Positions 45,234 through 53,314 of a stretch of 64,000 bases of DNA are shown in pieces. Below the pieces are notes generated by a model. That model had not been told where the DNA came from. It worked only from the letters and a program-made list of their open reading frames with translations, and ran no database searches. The DNA is from Desulfobulbus_C sp964551175. Lineage in GTDB: Bacteria > Desulfobacterota > Desulfobulbia > Desulfobulbales > Desulfobulbaceae. Each line of letters begins with the position of its first letter. Within the stretch, counting starts at the first letter, position 1. The position numbers were made by a program, and so were the translations under genes. Location of the stretch: the NCBI GenBank assembly GCA_964551175.1, contig CAZKBZ010000001.1, forward strand, positions 62,001 to 126,000, written 5' to 3'.

Positions 45234-45253
45234 GGGGGAGGTCCGCCTCCTCC
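45234..45253. repeat. GC-rich hairpin between catalytic subunit and chaperone genes
   Basis: GGGGGAGG and CCTCCTCC pair over eight bases (one G-U) around TCCG. It occupies the same place as the hairpin at 34089-34117 in module 1. Confidence 0.5.
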
Positions 45254-45283
45254 GGGCGCCCAAAGCATGGAGAACAAAAAATA

Positions 45284-45907
45284 ATGGAACAGGTTGAAAT
45301 GAACAGTATGACAGAAATACAACCCCTGTTTGGCTTTTTGAAAAGAATTTTTCTTGAAGAAATGGATAAGGAGATGTTGCTGGAACTGCAGCAAATCCCA
45401 GTCGACTCGAACGGGGATGATCTGGATCACGGCTTTAACCTTGTAATCCAGGCTGTGCTTGACAATAGTGAACGAATGGATGATTACGTCGAAGAACTGG
45501 CAGTAGAATTTTCACGGTTATTTATCGGACCCAAACGGGCTCCGGCTGTCCCTTTTGCCTCCTTCTACCTGTCGGAAAACAGTACCGTGATGTCGGAAAT
45601 TACTCTTGAGGTAAGGAAACAATACCTCCAGGCTGGTCTGGCAGTACAGAATTTATATCAAACTCCGGAAGATCACATCGGTTTTGAGCTGGAATTCATG
45701 GAATATCTTCTTACCCGGCTCCTTGAATTGCAGGAGGCCGGTGATGAAGAGGAGGCTGAAAGGCTGGAAGAACTCATGAATACCTTCTTTAATGATCACC
45801 TGACTGCCTGGGCGCCTGATTTTGCCGATTTAATTATTGAACACTCTAGTGAAGATTTTTATCGAGGTGCGGCACTTATTCTAAAGGAAACATGCCGGCA
45901 GAATTAA
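45284..45907 (+). CDS. TorD-family molybdoenzyme chaperone (module 2)
   Basis: A 207-residue helical protein with the same landmarks as the module 1 chaperone: LAVEFSRLFIGPKR, PEDHIGFELEFMEYL, and HLTAWAPDFADLI. It should bind the Tat signal of the 946-residue catalytic subunit during cofactor insertion. The ribosome site is weak, and one of the inner methionines (residues 6 or 9) may be the true start. Confidence 0.87.
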   Translation: MEQVEMNSMTEIQPLFGFLKRIFLEEMDKEMLLELQQIPVDSNGDDLDHGFNLVIQAVLDNSERMDDYVEELAVEFSRLFIGPKRAPAVPFASFYLSENSTVMSEITLEVRKQYLQAGLAVQNLYQTPEDHIGFELEFMEYLLTRLLELQEAGDEEEAERLEELMNTFFNDHLTAWAPDFADLIIEHSSEDFYRGAALILKETCRQN

Positions 45908-45951
45908 AGGCTGGGTAATCATTGAAGAGTAAACAGATAAGAGGTGAAAGA

Positions 45952-46125
45952 ATGTTTGGACTCGGCACTCCGGAACTGATGATCATCATGGCCATAGCCT
46001 TTCTTATTTTTGGCGGTAAAAAATTGCCGGAATTTGGACAGGGACTGGGCAAAGGTATAAGTTCTTTTAAAAAAGGATTGAAAGAAATTGATATTTCCAA
46101 GGATGACAAAGATGACACAATGTAG
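45952..46125 (+). CDS. tatA: TatA-family protein (module 2)
   Basis: A 57-residue TatA with the membrane helix LMIIMAIAFLIFGG and hinge FGGKKLPEFG. The start at 45952 has a GAGGTG site and aligns exactly with the module 1 TatA; a TTG 30 bases upstream is not needed. The near identity of the N-terminal 45 residues with the copy at 35527 contrasts with the larger divergence of the catalytic subunits. Confidence 0.92.
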   Translation: MFGLGTPELMIIMAIAFLIFGGKKLPEFGQGLGKGISSFKKGLKEIDISKDDKDDTM

Positions 46126-46151
46126 TACGGTGTATTAAGAAAATAAAAATA

Positions 46152-46250
46152 TCAGCTCCGAGTCAAAAGATCTACCTCCTGAAGGGATATGATCTGCGAC
46201 CGATAGGGCAGCACTGGAAACGGTTCTGCCTCCCGTACTTGGAAAGGAGT
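46152..46250 (+). promoter_or_regulatory. Probable molybdenum-cofactor (Moco) riboswitch upstream of moaA
   Basis: The leader has the landmarks of the Moco RNA motif as I recall it: GCTCCGAG at the 5' end, an inner GGGCA..TGGAAACGG..TGCC helix, then GCCTCCC and GGAAAGGAG at the 3' end. The closing strand (GGAG) is also the ribosome site of moaA and can pair with CTCC at 46156-46159, so cofactor binding could block translation. Confidence 0.68.
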
Positions 46251-46254
46251 CCCA

Positions 46255-47283
46255 ATGCAGACTGTACATGTTTCATCTGGATGTGAGTACTCGCCTTCCG
46301 GCCACAAGCTCGTAGACGGCTTTGGCCGTACTATCACCTATCTTCGCCTGGCAATAACCGATCGCTGCAACCTGCGCTGCCGCTACTGTATGCCCGAGGA
46401 AGGCATCTCCTCGACAGCACCCTCTGATTTACTTTCCTTTGAAGAGATTATTCGGCTGGTTACGGCTGCCGCATCGCAGGGTATCAGCAAGATAAGGTTT
46501 ACAGGCGGTGAGCCTTTTGTGCGCAGGGATTTTATTGATCTGCTTTCGGCTGTTCATGCAGTTCCCGGTATAGAATCCCTTCACATAACCAGCAACGGGG
46601 TGGCTGTTAGTGACCATATCGAGCGCCTGCAGGAATTAGGTATAGCCGGAATCAACCTGAGTCTGGACAGTTTAAATCCGGAACGCTTTTCCCGTATTAC
46701 CCGTCGTGATGTTTTACCCCTTGTTCAAGAGTCTCTTGCTGGCCTTATCCAGGCTGGAATCCCGCTTAAAATAAATGTAGTGGTTCAGGAAGGGATAAAT
46801 ATTGATGAACTTGCTGAGCTGGCAGGACTGGCTGAAACTACCCCTGTTACCGTACGTTTTATCGAACAGATGCCTTTTAATGGCGATGGAACAGCAGTCT
46901 CACATCATTGGGATAGCAAGCGTATTATTGCGGAGCTTGCCAAAACCTATCCAACAATCCATCGCTCTATGAATGATACCGGGACAGCCAGGCTGTACAC
47001 AGTTCCAGGTTTTGCCGGTTCAATCGGTATCATCGGGGCCTATTCAAGACAGTTCTGCAGCACCTGCAATAAGATCAGGGTTACGCCCCAGGGACTTCTG
47101 AAGACCTGCCTCTATGACAATGGATCCCTTGACTTGAGGGCCTTGCTGCGTGACAAGACAATAACTGATGATCGTCTTACAGAAGCACTGACCAGGGCGG
47201 TAGATAACAAACCCAAAAACGGATTTATCGCTGAAGAAAACAGCCAGGGTGGACATGCGTCCATGGCTAGCATCGGCGGGTGA
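46255..47283 (+). CDS. moaA: GTP 3',8-cyclase MoaA (molybdenum cofactor biosynthesis)
   Basis: A 342-residue radical SAM enzyme: first cluster motif CNLRCRYC (Cys38, Cys42, Cys45), FTGGEPFVRRD, a second cluster with FCSTCNKIR and a later TCL cysteine, and the C-terminal double glycine needed for activity. It makes the first intermediate of molybdopterin from GTP, which the two Mo enzymes upstream need. The leader carries a likely Moco riboswitch. Confidence 0.96.
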   Translation: MQTVHVSSGCEYSPSGHKLVDGFGRTITYLRLAITDRCNLRCRYCMPEEGISSTAPSDLLSFEEIIRLVTAAASQGISKIRFTGGEPFVRRDFIDLLSAVHAVPGIESLHITSNGVAVSDHIERLQELGIAGINLSLDSLNPERFSRITRRDVLPLVQESLAGLIQAGIPLKINVVVQEGINIDELAELAGLAETTPVTVRFIEQMPFNGDGTAVSHHWDSKRIIAELAKTYPTIHRSMNDTGTARLYTVPGFAGSIGIIGAYSRQFCSTCNKIRVTPQGLLKTCLYDNGSLDLRALLRDKTITDDRLTEALTRAVDNKPKNGFIAEENSQGGHASMASIGG

Positions 47284-47332
47284 CAGGGGTTCTATTGCAT
47301 AAGTTTATCAAACTAAAAAAACTTAATATATC

Positions 47333-47415
47333 GTGTAGGAGCCCAGTCTCTTGGGCGATTGGGGCCTTGACAAAAGAATCGTTCTCTCTTCTCCCAGAGG
47401 ACTGGGCTCCTACAC
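47333..47415. repeat. Dispersed hairpin repeat, copy 2
   Basis: The left arm begins GTGTAGGAGCCCAGTC; the right arm ends GACTGGGCTCCTACAC; 20 of 23 positions pair. The core is shared with the repeat at 22474-22528. It lies between moaA and the MOSC gene. Confidence 0.7.
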
Positions 47416-47495
47416 TACAGCGAACGAAAGCTTGATTCTTACAACGGCAAATCCAATGTTTGCCTGTACATGACAACATAACCGGAGGGTTACAG

Positions 47496-47951
47496 ATGGC
47501 AGAGGCAAAAGTAGAGGCAATATGTATCAGTGCAAAAAAAGGGATCGTTAAACGTGAAATCGATGAAGCCTTGTTTGAAGATGGCTGGGGGATTGGGAAA
47601 GATGCTCATGCCGGCAAATGGCACCGCCAAGTCTCGCTTCTGGCCGGTGAATCTATTGACCGAGTAAAAGAGAAATTACCGACCCTGAAAAATGGGGCCT
47701 TTGCAGAGAATATTATCACCCGGGATATTGATCTGACTGCTGTGAAGATTGGTGACCAGCTGCAGCTTGGCAACGAAGTCATACTGGAGATTACCCAGAT
47801 AGGAAAAAAATGCCACAACGATGGCTGCGCAATAAAAAAGGCAACCGGAGACTGCATTATGCCCAAAGAAGGATTGTTTGCCCGGGTAATCAGCGGTGGT
47901 AATCTGAAAAAGGGCGATACTATTCGAACGTCTAAAGCCGTTACTCAGTAA
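47496..47951 (+). CDS. MOSC-domain protein
   Basis: A 151-residue MOSC (Moco sulfurase C-terminal) domain protein with GIGKDAHAGKWHRQVSLLA, GAFAENI and the conserved cysteine in KKCHNDGC. MOSC domains bind molybdopterin or sulfur-bearing cofactor forms. The start at 47496 has a GGAGGG site. Its place after moaA suggests cofactor handling or sulfuration for the molybdoenzymes (inference). Confidence 0.9.
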   Translation: MAEAKVEAICISAKKGIVKREIDEALFEDGWGIGKDAHAGKWHRQVSLLAGESIDRVKEKLPTLKNGAFAENIITRDIDLTAVKIGDQLQLGNEVILEITQIGKKCHNDGCAIKKATGDCIMPKEGLFARVISGGNLKKGDTIRTSKAVTQ

Positions 47952-48072
47952 TAGAGCGACACTCATCATAAAATAACAACTGCAGCTCTCCCCCTATGAA
48001 AATCGGGTGCAGAGCTGCGTAAAAAAACATCTCTTTTCCCTTATCTTTCTGTAGCGCCCCGGTATACCTTAT

Positions 48073-48138
48073 GGGTCCCTTGAAAAGTTGAAAATGAAAA
48101 AAGTCCAATTTTTCAATGTTGAATTTTTCAAGGGACCC
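48073..48138. repeat. 14-bp perfect inverted repeat between convergent genes
   Basis: Arms GGGTCCCTTGAAAA and TTTTCAAGGGACCC are separated by an A/T-rich spacer of 38 bases. It lies between the MOSC gene and arsC, which converge, and may be a terminator or a small mobile-repeat relic. Confidence 0.55.
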
Positions 48139-48192
48139 TTAAAGCTCCGCACTCTGTCCATAGAAATACGTTGTCAGGGGCTTCTATTATAA

Positions 48193-48618
48193 TTATGCCA
48201 GGTTGGCAGGGAGCTGCTCGACAAACTCCCTGATCTCATCACGCACCCGTCTGTAGAGGATTAGGGCCTCCTCTTCATTGGTAGCTCCGGCTGCCAGTCT
48301 GGGTGGGTCATCAAACCCTTTATGGATAACCTTGACCTTGCCGGGAAAGAGTGGACATGATTCATGGGCATGGTCGCACACGGTAATGACAGAGTCAAAA
48401 TCATGCTCGGGCAGCTCACTGACCAGTTTTGAGTGGTGGCTGGAGATATCCACACCTGCTTCGTTCATGACCTTTACAGCCAGCGGATTTAAACCATGTT
48501 TTTCAATGCCCGCCGACCAGGCGTCAATCACATCACGCTTCAGGTGACGTGCCCATCCTTCGGCCATCTGGCTACGGCAGGAGTTTCCGGTACAGAGAAA
48601 AAGAACTTTTGTTTTCAT
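48193..48618 (-). CDS. arsC: Thioredoxin-coupled arsenate reductase
   Basis: A 141-residue low-molecular-weight phosphatase-fold arsenate reductase. The P-loop is LCTGNSCRS with catalytic Cys9; Cys81 and Cys88 in VCDHAHESCP match the relay pair of the Staphylococcus plasmid pI258 type enzyme. It reduces cytosolic arsenate to arsenite for export. The arsR - ArsP-like permease locus is about 24 kb away. Confidence 0.95.
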   Translation of the reverse strand: MKTKVLFLCTGNSCRSQMAEGWARHLKRDVIDAWSAGIEKHGLNPLAVKVMNEAGVDISSHHSKLVSELPEHDFDSVITVCDHAHESCPLFPGKVKVIHKGFDDPPRLAAGATNEEEALILYRRVRDEIREFVEQLPANLA

Positions 48619-48722
48619 ACGAGGCTCCTTTTGTTGTCACAGTTTTGGTGCAATCATCCGGTTTCAACCAATTTTTGCAACGGATATGGCAGAGGCCTGC
48701 ATAATTTACCTTCAAATGCGGG

Positions 48723-48800
48723 TTAATGGAAATTTTCGGGGAACTGTTCGATAAATTCCCTGACTTCATCATGCTTCCGCCTGTAAACTATATATGCAGG
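48723..48800 (-). pseudogene. Remnant of a second arsC 3' end
   Basis: On the minus strand this stretch reads AYIVYRRKHDEVREFIEQF followed by PENFH and a stop, which aligns with the end of intact arsC (ALILYRRVRDEIREFVEQL, PANLA, stop). The rest of the copy is gone, cut off towards the MerR promoter. It shows a former arsC duplication whose body was deleted. Confidence 0.75.
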
Positions 48801-48837
48801 TTTGTGACAAGAAAAAGGCATGGGCTTTATTTTGTTC

Positions 48838-48869
48838 TTGACCCTGTAGTATGGTACAGGAATTATTGT
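48838..48869 (+). promoter_or_regulatory. MerR-type promoter/operator with long spacer
   Basis: The -35 TTGACC is followed by the dyad CCTGTA-N6-TACAGG and a -10-like TTATTG or TATTGT, giving a 19- or 20-base spacer as in MerR-family promoters. It reads towards merR, so the regulator and the next gene are probably autoregulated together. Confidence 0.65.
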
Positions 48870-48902
48870 GCACACTTAAAACCGAGAGGGCAGAGGATGG
48901 AA

Positions 48903-49304
48903 ATGGAAACCCTGACGATCGGAAAGGTAGCCAGCCAGGCAGGCGTTGGAATTGAAACAATCCGCTTTTATGAGCGACAGGCGCTGATCGACCCGCCGCC
49001 GAGAAGTGCGTCAGGCTACAGGCTGTTTCCTGTGAGCACTGTGCAGCGTCTTCGTTTTATCAGGCGGGCAAAGGAACTGGGATTTTCATTAAAAGAAATC
49101 AAGGAGCTTCTGACCCTTCAGAGTGATCCGCAGGCAACCTGTGGTGATATTAAGAAACGGGCTGAGAAGAAGTTAAATGACATTGATCAACGGATTCATG
49201 ATTTGGAAACCATGCGGAATGCACTCAAAATTCTGTTATCAGCCTGCTCCAGTAATGAAACATCCGCAGAATGTCCGATTATGCAGGCCATTGCAGATGA
49301 ATAA
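48903..49304 (+). CDS. MerR-family regulator with the three Hg-type cysteines
   Basis: A 133-residue MerR-family protein: N-terminal helix-turn-helix (TIGKVASQAGVGIETIRFYE), dimerisation helix, and cysteines 80, 115 and 124. Their spacing (35 and 9) equals that of Cys82, Cys117 and Cys126 that bind Hg(II) in MerR. I choose the ATG at 48903 because GAGG is well placed; an ATG six bases earlier is possible. The signal is probably mercury or a similar soft metal (inference). The gene after it encodes a probable selenoprotein. Confidence 0.88.
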   Translation: METLTIGKVASQAGVGIETIRFYERQALIDPPPRSASGYRLFPVSTVQRLRFIRRAKELGFSLKEIKELLTLQSDPQATCGDIKKRAEKKLNDIDQRIHDLETMRNALKILLSACSSNETSAECPIMQAIADE

Positions 49305-49337
49305 GCACAATAATAATCCCTTAAAGGAGGAAATGGT

Positions 49338-49580
49338 TTGAAGGATGAAATGATTTGCTATTGTCACAACTATACAGCGGAAGATCTGGAAAAGGATGCG
49401 GTTGAACATGGTCGATCCACCATCATGGAGAAGATCATTGGTGAGTCAAAGGCCGGCAACTGCAACTGTGAAACAAACAACCCCAAAGGACGCTGATGTC
49501 TGGTTGATGTTCGCCAGGTGGTGAACGAGGCATTGGCAAAGGCAGGGAAAGGAAAAGCACCTGGATTACAGACCGTGTAG
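49338..49580 (+). CDS. BFD-like [2Fe-2S] protein with in-frame TGA, probable selenoprotein
   Basis: Read through one TGA (49494-49496), the frame gives an 80-residue BFD-like protein: ICYCHNYTAEDLEKD, then GNCNCETNNPKGR, then the TGA at codon 53, then CLVDVRQVVNEAL. Relatives as I recall them have a Cys-Cys pair after NPKGR, so the TGA takes a cysteine position, as expected for selenocysteine. A hairpin with an AGGU loop follows at the right distance. TTG at 49338 has an AGGAGG seven bases before. It is 33 bases after merR, likely one operon. The alternative is a nonsense-mutated gene. Confidence 0.72.
49509..49526 (+). promoter_or_regulatory. Candidate bacterial SECIS hairpin
   Basis: GTTCGCC and GGTGAAC pair over seven bases (one G-U) with the loop AGGT. 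The loop begins 19 bases after the TGA, inside the window usual for bacterial SECIS elements, and contains the GU that SelB recognises in the E. coli fdhF element. Confidence 0.62.
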
Positions 49581-50023
49581 AACAACGTTCTCGTAACAAG
49601 GTAATTCTTCACAAGATTTGTAACTATGCTGTCTCATGAACATAAAACTTGCAATCACTCACAGGTGCAGTGCCTGTGAGTGATTACGTAAAAAGTACCT
49701 GATCTGTCATCCCCCTTGCATGATGACAGAACAAAGGAGTTTTTTCGAGATTACCAGAGATCACAAACTGTTTTTCTGCTCTACTGCTTGAATCTATTTT
49801 CCCCACCTTGTTTTTATACAAATGGTATGAATTATATAGTAAAGTGTTCTGCTGGCTGATTGCAGACACAGAATCGGATTTTTCTCGGTTCACTTATACC
49901 TCCTGCCTTCGCTGAAATGACGAAAATGAACCATTTGTTGTTCTCTTGAGTCCGTTTTTATTGCGCTGAACATATCGCACTATACGTCATCTATCTGAAA
50001 TCTATAATTTTATATCATAACTA
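49581..50023. other. Intergenic stretch with a strong hairpin
   Basis: No convincing gene. A perfect 13-bp hairpin (AATCACTCACAGG, seven-base loop, reverse complement; 49653-49685) lies about 70 bases after the selenoprotein candidate; it lacks a T-run. The remainder is AT-rich and must hold the promoter of the protease gene. Confidence 0.5.
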
Positions 50024-52915
50024 ATGAACCAGAAACGAATATCTTTTTTCCTTGTTACCAGTCTGCTCTCTGTTTTTCTGCTGTTGCCCGGTTGTGCCGG
50101 TCACAAGTCAACAGAGGAAAAATCTGCCCGGTCTGCGGACTGTATTACCAAGGGTTGGCCCCATGATCAGAGTGATCTCAAACCGGATCCATCCCTGGTC
50201 TTTGGTACTCTTGAAAATGGTCTGCGCTACGTTATCATGCCCAACAATGAACCGGAAAATCGGGTCGGCATGTATCTCAATGTCCAGGCAGGATCTCTGT
50301 ATGAAACGGATGAGCAGCGGGGGCTGGCTCATTTTCTTGAGCACATGCTTTTTAACGGTACCACTCATTATCCTCCAGGAACTCTGGTTGAATATTTTCA
50401 GTCCATCGGCATGGGGTTTGGTGCAGATACTAATGCTCATACCACTTATGATGAAACCGTGTACAAACTCCTGCTGCCCGGCGGCGACAAAAAAACTCTG
50501 GAGGAAGGGTTGCTGGTCATGGCCGACTATGCCAGGGGAGCCCTGTTGCTTGAACAGGAAGTTGAAAAGGAGCGGGGTATTATCCTTGCTGAAAAACGCA
50601 GCCGTGATTCCGCCCGCAGCCGGGTGTTCAAGGCCAGGATGAAATTTGTTTTTGCCGGTACCAGGATTGCCGAGCGCGATGTGATCGGCACGGATGAAAC
50701 CCTGGAAAAGGCGGATTCAGAACTGCTCAGGCAGTATTATGATTCCTGGTACCGTCCCGACAACATGATTCTGGTAGTTGTCGGGGATACAGATCCGAAA
50801 CTGGTTCAGGAGCTGATCAGGAACCGTTTCAGCAAGTTGCAGGCAGCTGACGGACAGCCGGCCTGCCCCGATTTCGGAAGGGTTGCTGAAACAGGCACTG
50901 ATGTTCTTTATCTCCATGAGCCGGATCTCGGGTATACCAGTGTTGCCATTGAATCAGTCTGGAATACAGAGCCCCGTCCGGACACGCTGCACGAGGAAAT
51001 TCAGCAGTTGCAGGAGTATGTGGGAATAAAAATGCTGGATAACAGGCTGCAGCATCTTGTCAGCATGGAGGGCAGTCCCATAACCCGGGCAAATGTTTAT
51101 TCCGGGAAACTGGTCAAGCGACTCGGTAATACTTCCCTTGATGCCAGGACTTCTGCCGAGGACTGGCAGCAGACCCTGGTCCTGCTCAATACCACGTTGC
51201 GCCAGGCATTGACCTATGGGTTTTCCGAGCCTGAGCTTGAGCGGGTAAAAAAAGAGCTGTCAACAATGCTGAAAAAACAGGTGCAGGTCGCGGACAGCAG
51301 GAACAGCCGAAAACTGGCTGATGGCCTGATCTACAGCTTGAACAAAAATGATGTTTTCATGTCTCCTGCCCAGGAACTTGCGCTTTACGGGCCGTTTCTT
51401 GAAAAGATGACGCTGGCTGAGGCAAATAAGGCCTTTGGGGGACTGTGGCATGAACGTCGGCTGGTGGAGGTAACGGGTACCGCTGATCTCAGCGACAGTA
51501 AACCATCACCTGAGGATGTCATCCTGAAGGCCTTCCAGGATTCAGAAAAAGTCGCTCTCAGCCCATGGGAACAGCAGGAAGAAGGAGCATTTCCTTATAT
51601 GCTGGTTTCCGGACCGGTCGCAGCAGTGGAAAAACACAAAGAGTACAGTGAAATCGGGGTAGATCAATATCAGTTTACAAACGGTCTGATCCTGAATCTG
51701 AAGCAGACTGATTTTCAACCTAACGAGATTAATGTGGCCATTGTACTGGGTCATGGTCAGTTATCGGAACCGCTGCCCGGGCTTGGCATGCTTGCCGAGA
51801 GAGTTGTCAGCGAAAGCGGTCTGGGAGGATTGACAAAAGAACAGCTCACGGCGGCACTTGCTCCGTACAGCAGCAGGGTGCATTTTCGGGTGGGTGAAGA
51901 TAACTTCAACTTTACCGGCAAGGGACTGTCCAAAGAAAGTGAACTGCTGTTTCAGCTACTTTATACTCATATCCAGGACCCTGCGTTCAGGACGGGTGCT
52001 TATCAGCGGAGCATGGACAGGTTGGAACAGATGTACGGCCAGCTGGAAAGTTCAGTGGAAGGCATGATGCAACTGGGTGGGGAGCGGTTTCTGGCAGGAG
52101 GAAATCAGCGCTACGGCATTGTTTCCTTATCTGCACTGGAGAAACTGACCCTTGAGCAGGTTGAGAACTGGCTGACTCCGGTGTTGAAACATGAACCCCT
52201 GGAAATTTCAGTAGTTGGTGATTTTGACCGGGATACGATACTCCATCTTGTCGGCCGGTATTTTGGTGGACACCGGAAAAGCAATATGAAGGCACCATCG
52301 GGTACAGCAATATCTTTTCCCTCCGGTAAAGAGCTCACACTCAAAGTTTCATCTAACAGCGATAAGGCGATGCTCACTGTTGCCTGGCCAACGGATGATT
52401 TCTGGGATATTTCCCGCACCAGGCGTCTGAGCGTACTGGCCTCAGTACTCGATGATCGGCTCCGCAAGCAGATCCGCGAGGAGCTCGGAGCCACCTATTC
52501 ACCGGTTGTCTATAACCGGCCCAGCCGGGTCGATCCCGGCTATGGTGTGCTGCGAAGTCAGATGATCGTGGCTCCTTCCCAGGCTGAGCTGCTCACGGAA
52601 AAATTAAAAGAGGTCGGGGCACGTCTTGCAGAGGAGGGAATCAGCAAGGATGAACTTGAACGGGCACTTGAACCTGTCCTCACTTCAATCCGGGATCTGG
52701 TTCGCACCAACCGCTACTGGCTGGGTTCGGTTCTTACCCTGTCGAGCCGTCATCCGGTCCAGTTGGAGTGGCCGCTTACCATTCAGAAGGATTTTGCAGC
52801 AATCACGGTGGAAGATATCTCCACCCTGGCGGCAAAATATCTGCAGCCGAAGATGGCGGCAGAAGTTGTTATCCTTTCGGAAAAAGAAAAATCATCAAGT
52901 GAGCAGAGGAAATAG
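50024..52915 (+). CDS. M16-family zinc metalloprotease, lipoprotein
   Basis: A 963-residue pitrilysin-type protease with a lipoprotein signal (LLPGC, Cys24). The inverted zinc motif HFLEH is at residues 103-107 (in GLAHFLEHMLFNGT), with the downstream glutamate in the EVEKERGII region; a second, non-catalytic M16 half follows (about residues 530-950, including REELGATYSP). Such envelope proteases degrade peptides or misfolded fragments. No operon partner is visible. Confidence 0.93.
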   Translation: MNQKRISFFLVTSLLSVFLLLPGCAGHKSTEEKSARSADCITKGWPHDQSDLKPDPSLVFGTLENGLRYVIMPNNEPENRVGMYLNVQAGSLYETDEQRGLAHFLEHMLFNGTTHYPPGTLVEYFQSIGMGFGADTNAHTTYDETVYKLLLPGGDKKTLEEGLLVMADYARGALLLEQEVEKERGIILAEKRSRDSARSRVFKARMKFVFAGTRIAERDVIGTDETLEKADSELLRQYYDSWYRPDNMILVVVGDTDPKLVQELIRNRFSKLQAADGQPACPDFGRVAETGTDVLYLHEPDLGYTSVAIESVWNTEPRPDTLHEEIQQLQEYVGIKMLDNRLQHLVSMEGSPITRANVYSGKLVKRLGNTSLDARTSAEDWQQTLVLLNTTLRQALTYGFSEPELERVKKELSTMLKKQVQVADSRNSRKLADGLIYSLNKNDVFMSPAQELALYGPFLEKMTLAEANKAFGGLWHERRLVEVTGTADLSDSKPSPEDVILKAFQDSEKVALSPWEQQEEGAFPYMLVSGPVAAVEKHKEYSEIGVDQYQFTNGLILNLKQTDFQPNEINVAIVLGHGQLSEPLPGLGMLAERVVSESGLGGLTKEQLTAALAPYSSRVHFRVGEDNFNFTGKGLSKESELLFQLLYTHIQDPAFRTGAYQRSMDRLEQMYGQLESSVEGMMQLGGERFLAGGNQRYGIVSLSALEKLTLEQVENWLTPVLKHEPLEISVVGDFDRDTILHLVGRYFGGHRKSNMKAPSGTAISFPSGKELTLKVSSNSDKAMLTVAWPTDDFWDISRTRRLSVLASVLDDRLRKQIREELGATYSPVVYNRPSRVDPGYGVLRSQMIVAPSQAELLTEKLKEVGARLAEEGISKDELERALEPVLTSIRDLVRTNRYWLGSVLTLSSRHPVQLEWPLTIQKDFAAITVEDISTLAAKYLQPKMAAEVVILSEKEKSSSEQRK

Positions 52916-53314
52916 ATGAGAATTACACGGATGAATGTTTCCCATGCCAGCCAGCAGAATTAAGGCACCCTAAGCTTGTCAAACAGTGTGTAAGAGAGCT
53001 GCTCGGCCAGGATCCTGGAGAAGATGGTTCAGCAATGGGAAGCTGTGTGCGGTCCATTTGATCATGCAGGCTACGGCCGGGACACTGTTCATGGTCTTCC
53101 CGGTGAATCCGGTTGAGCTGTCTTGAATTCTGCAGAGCCGGAAAAAAGGGTTCCATGATTGAGAGTTGCCCTGCCCGCTGCTTTGGATTATTCTTCGTCC
53201 TGTTTATGTATCTTTACCCCGCATATTTCAACTATTGTTTAGCAGCGATATGAGTCTACTCATCGTCCGTAATACAACAAAACATGCTGCTGTCCGGCAA
53301 AGAAAGGTTGCTGT
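52916..53314. other. Intergenic stretch, no convincing gene
   Basis: Only short frames with implausible translations. It separates the protease gene from trkA; the promoter of trkA is expected near the downstream end but I cannot pick it with confidence. Confidence 0.5.

Noticed and set aside
52923..53156. 77-codon minus-strand frame after the M16 protease
   Set aside because: Implausible composition and no ribosome site.
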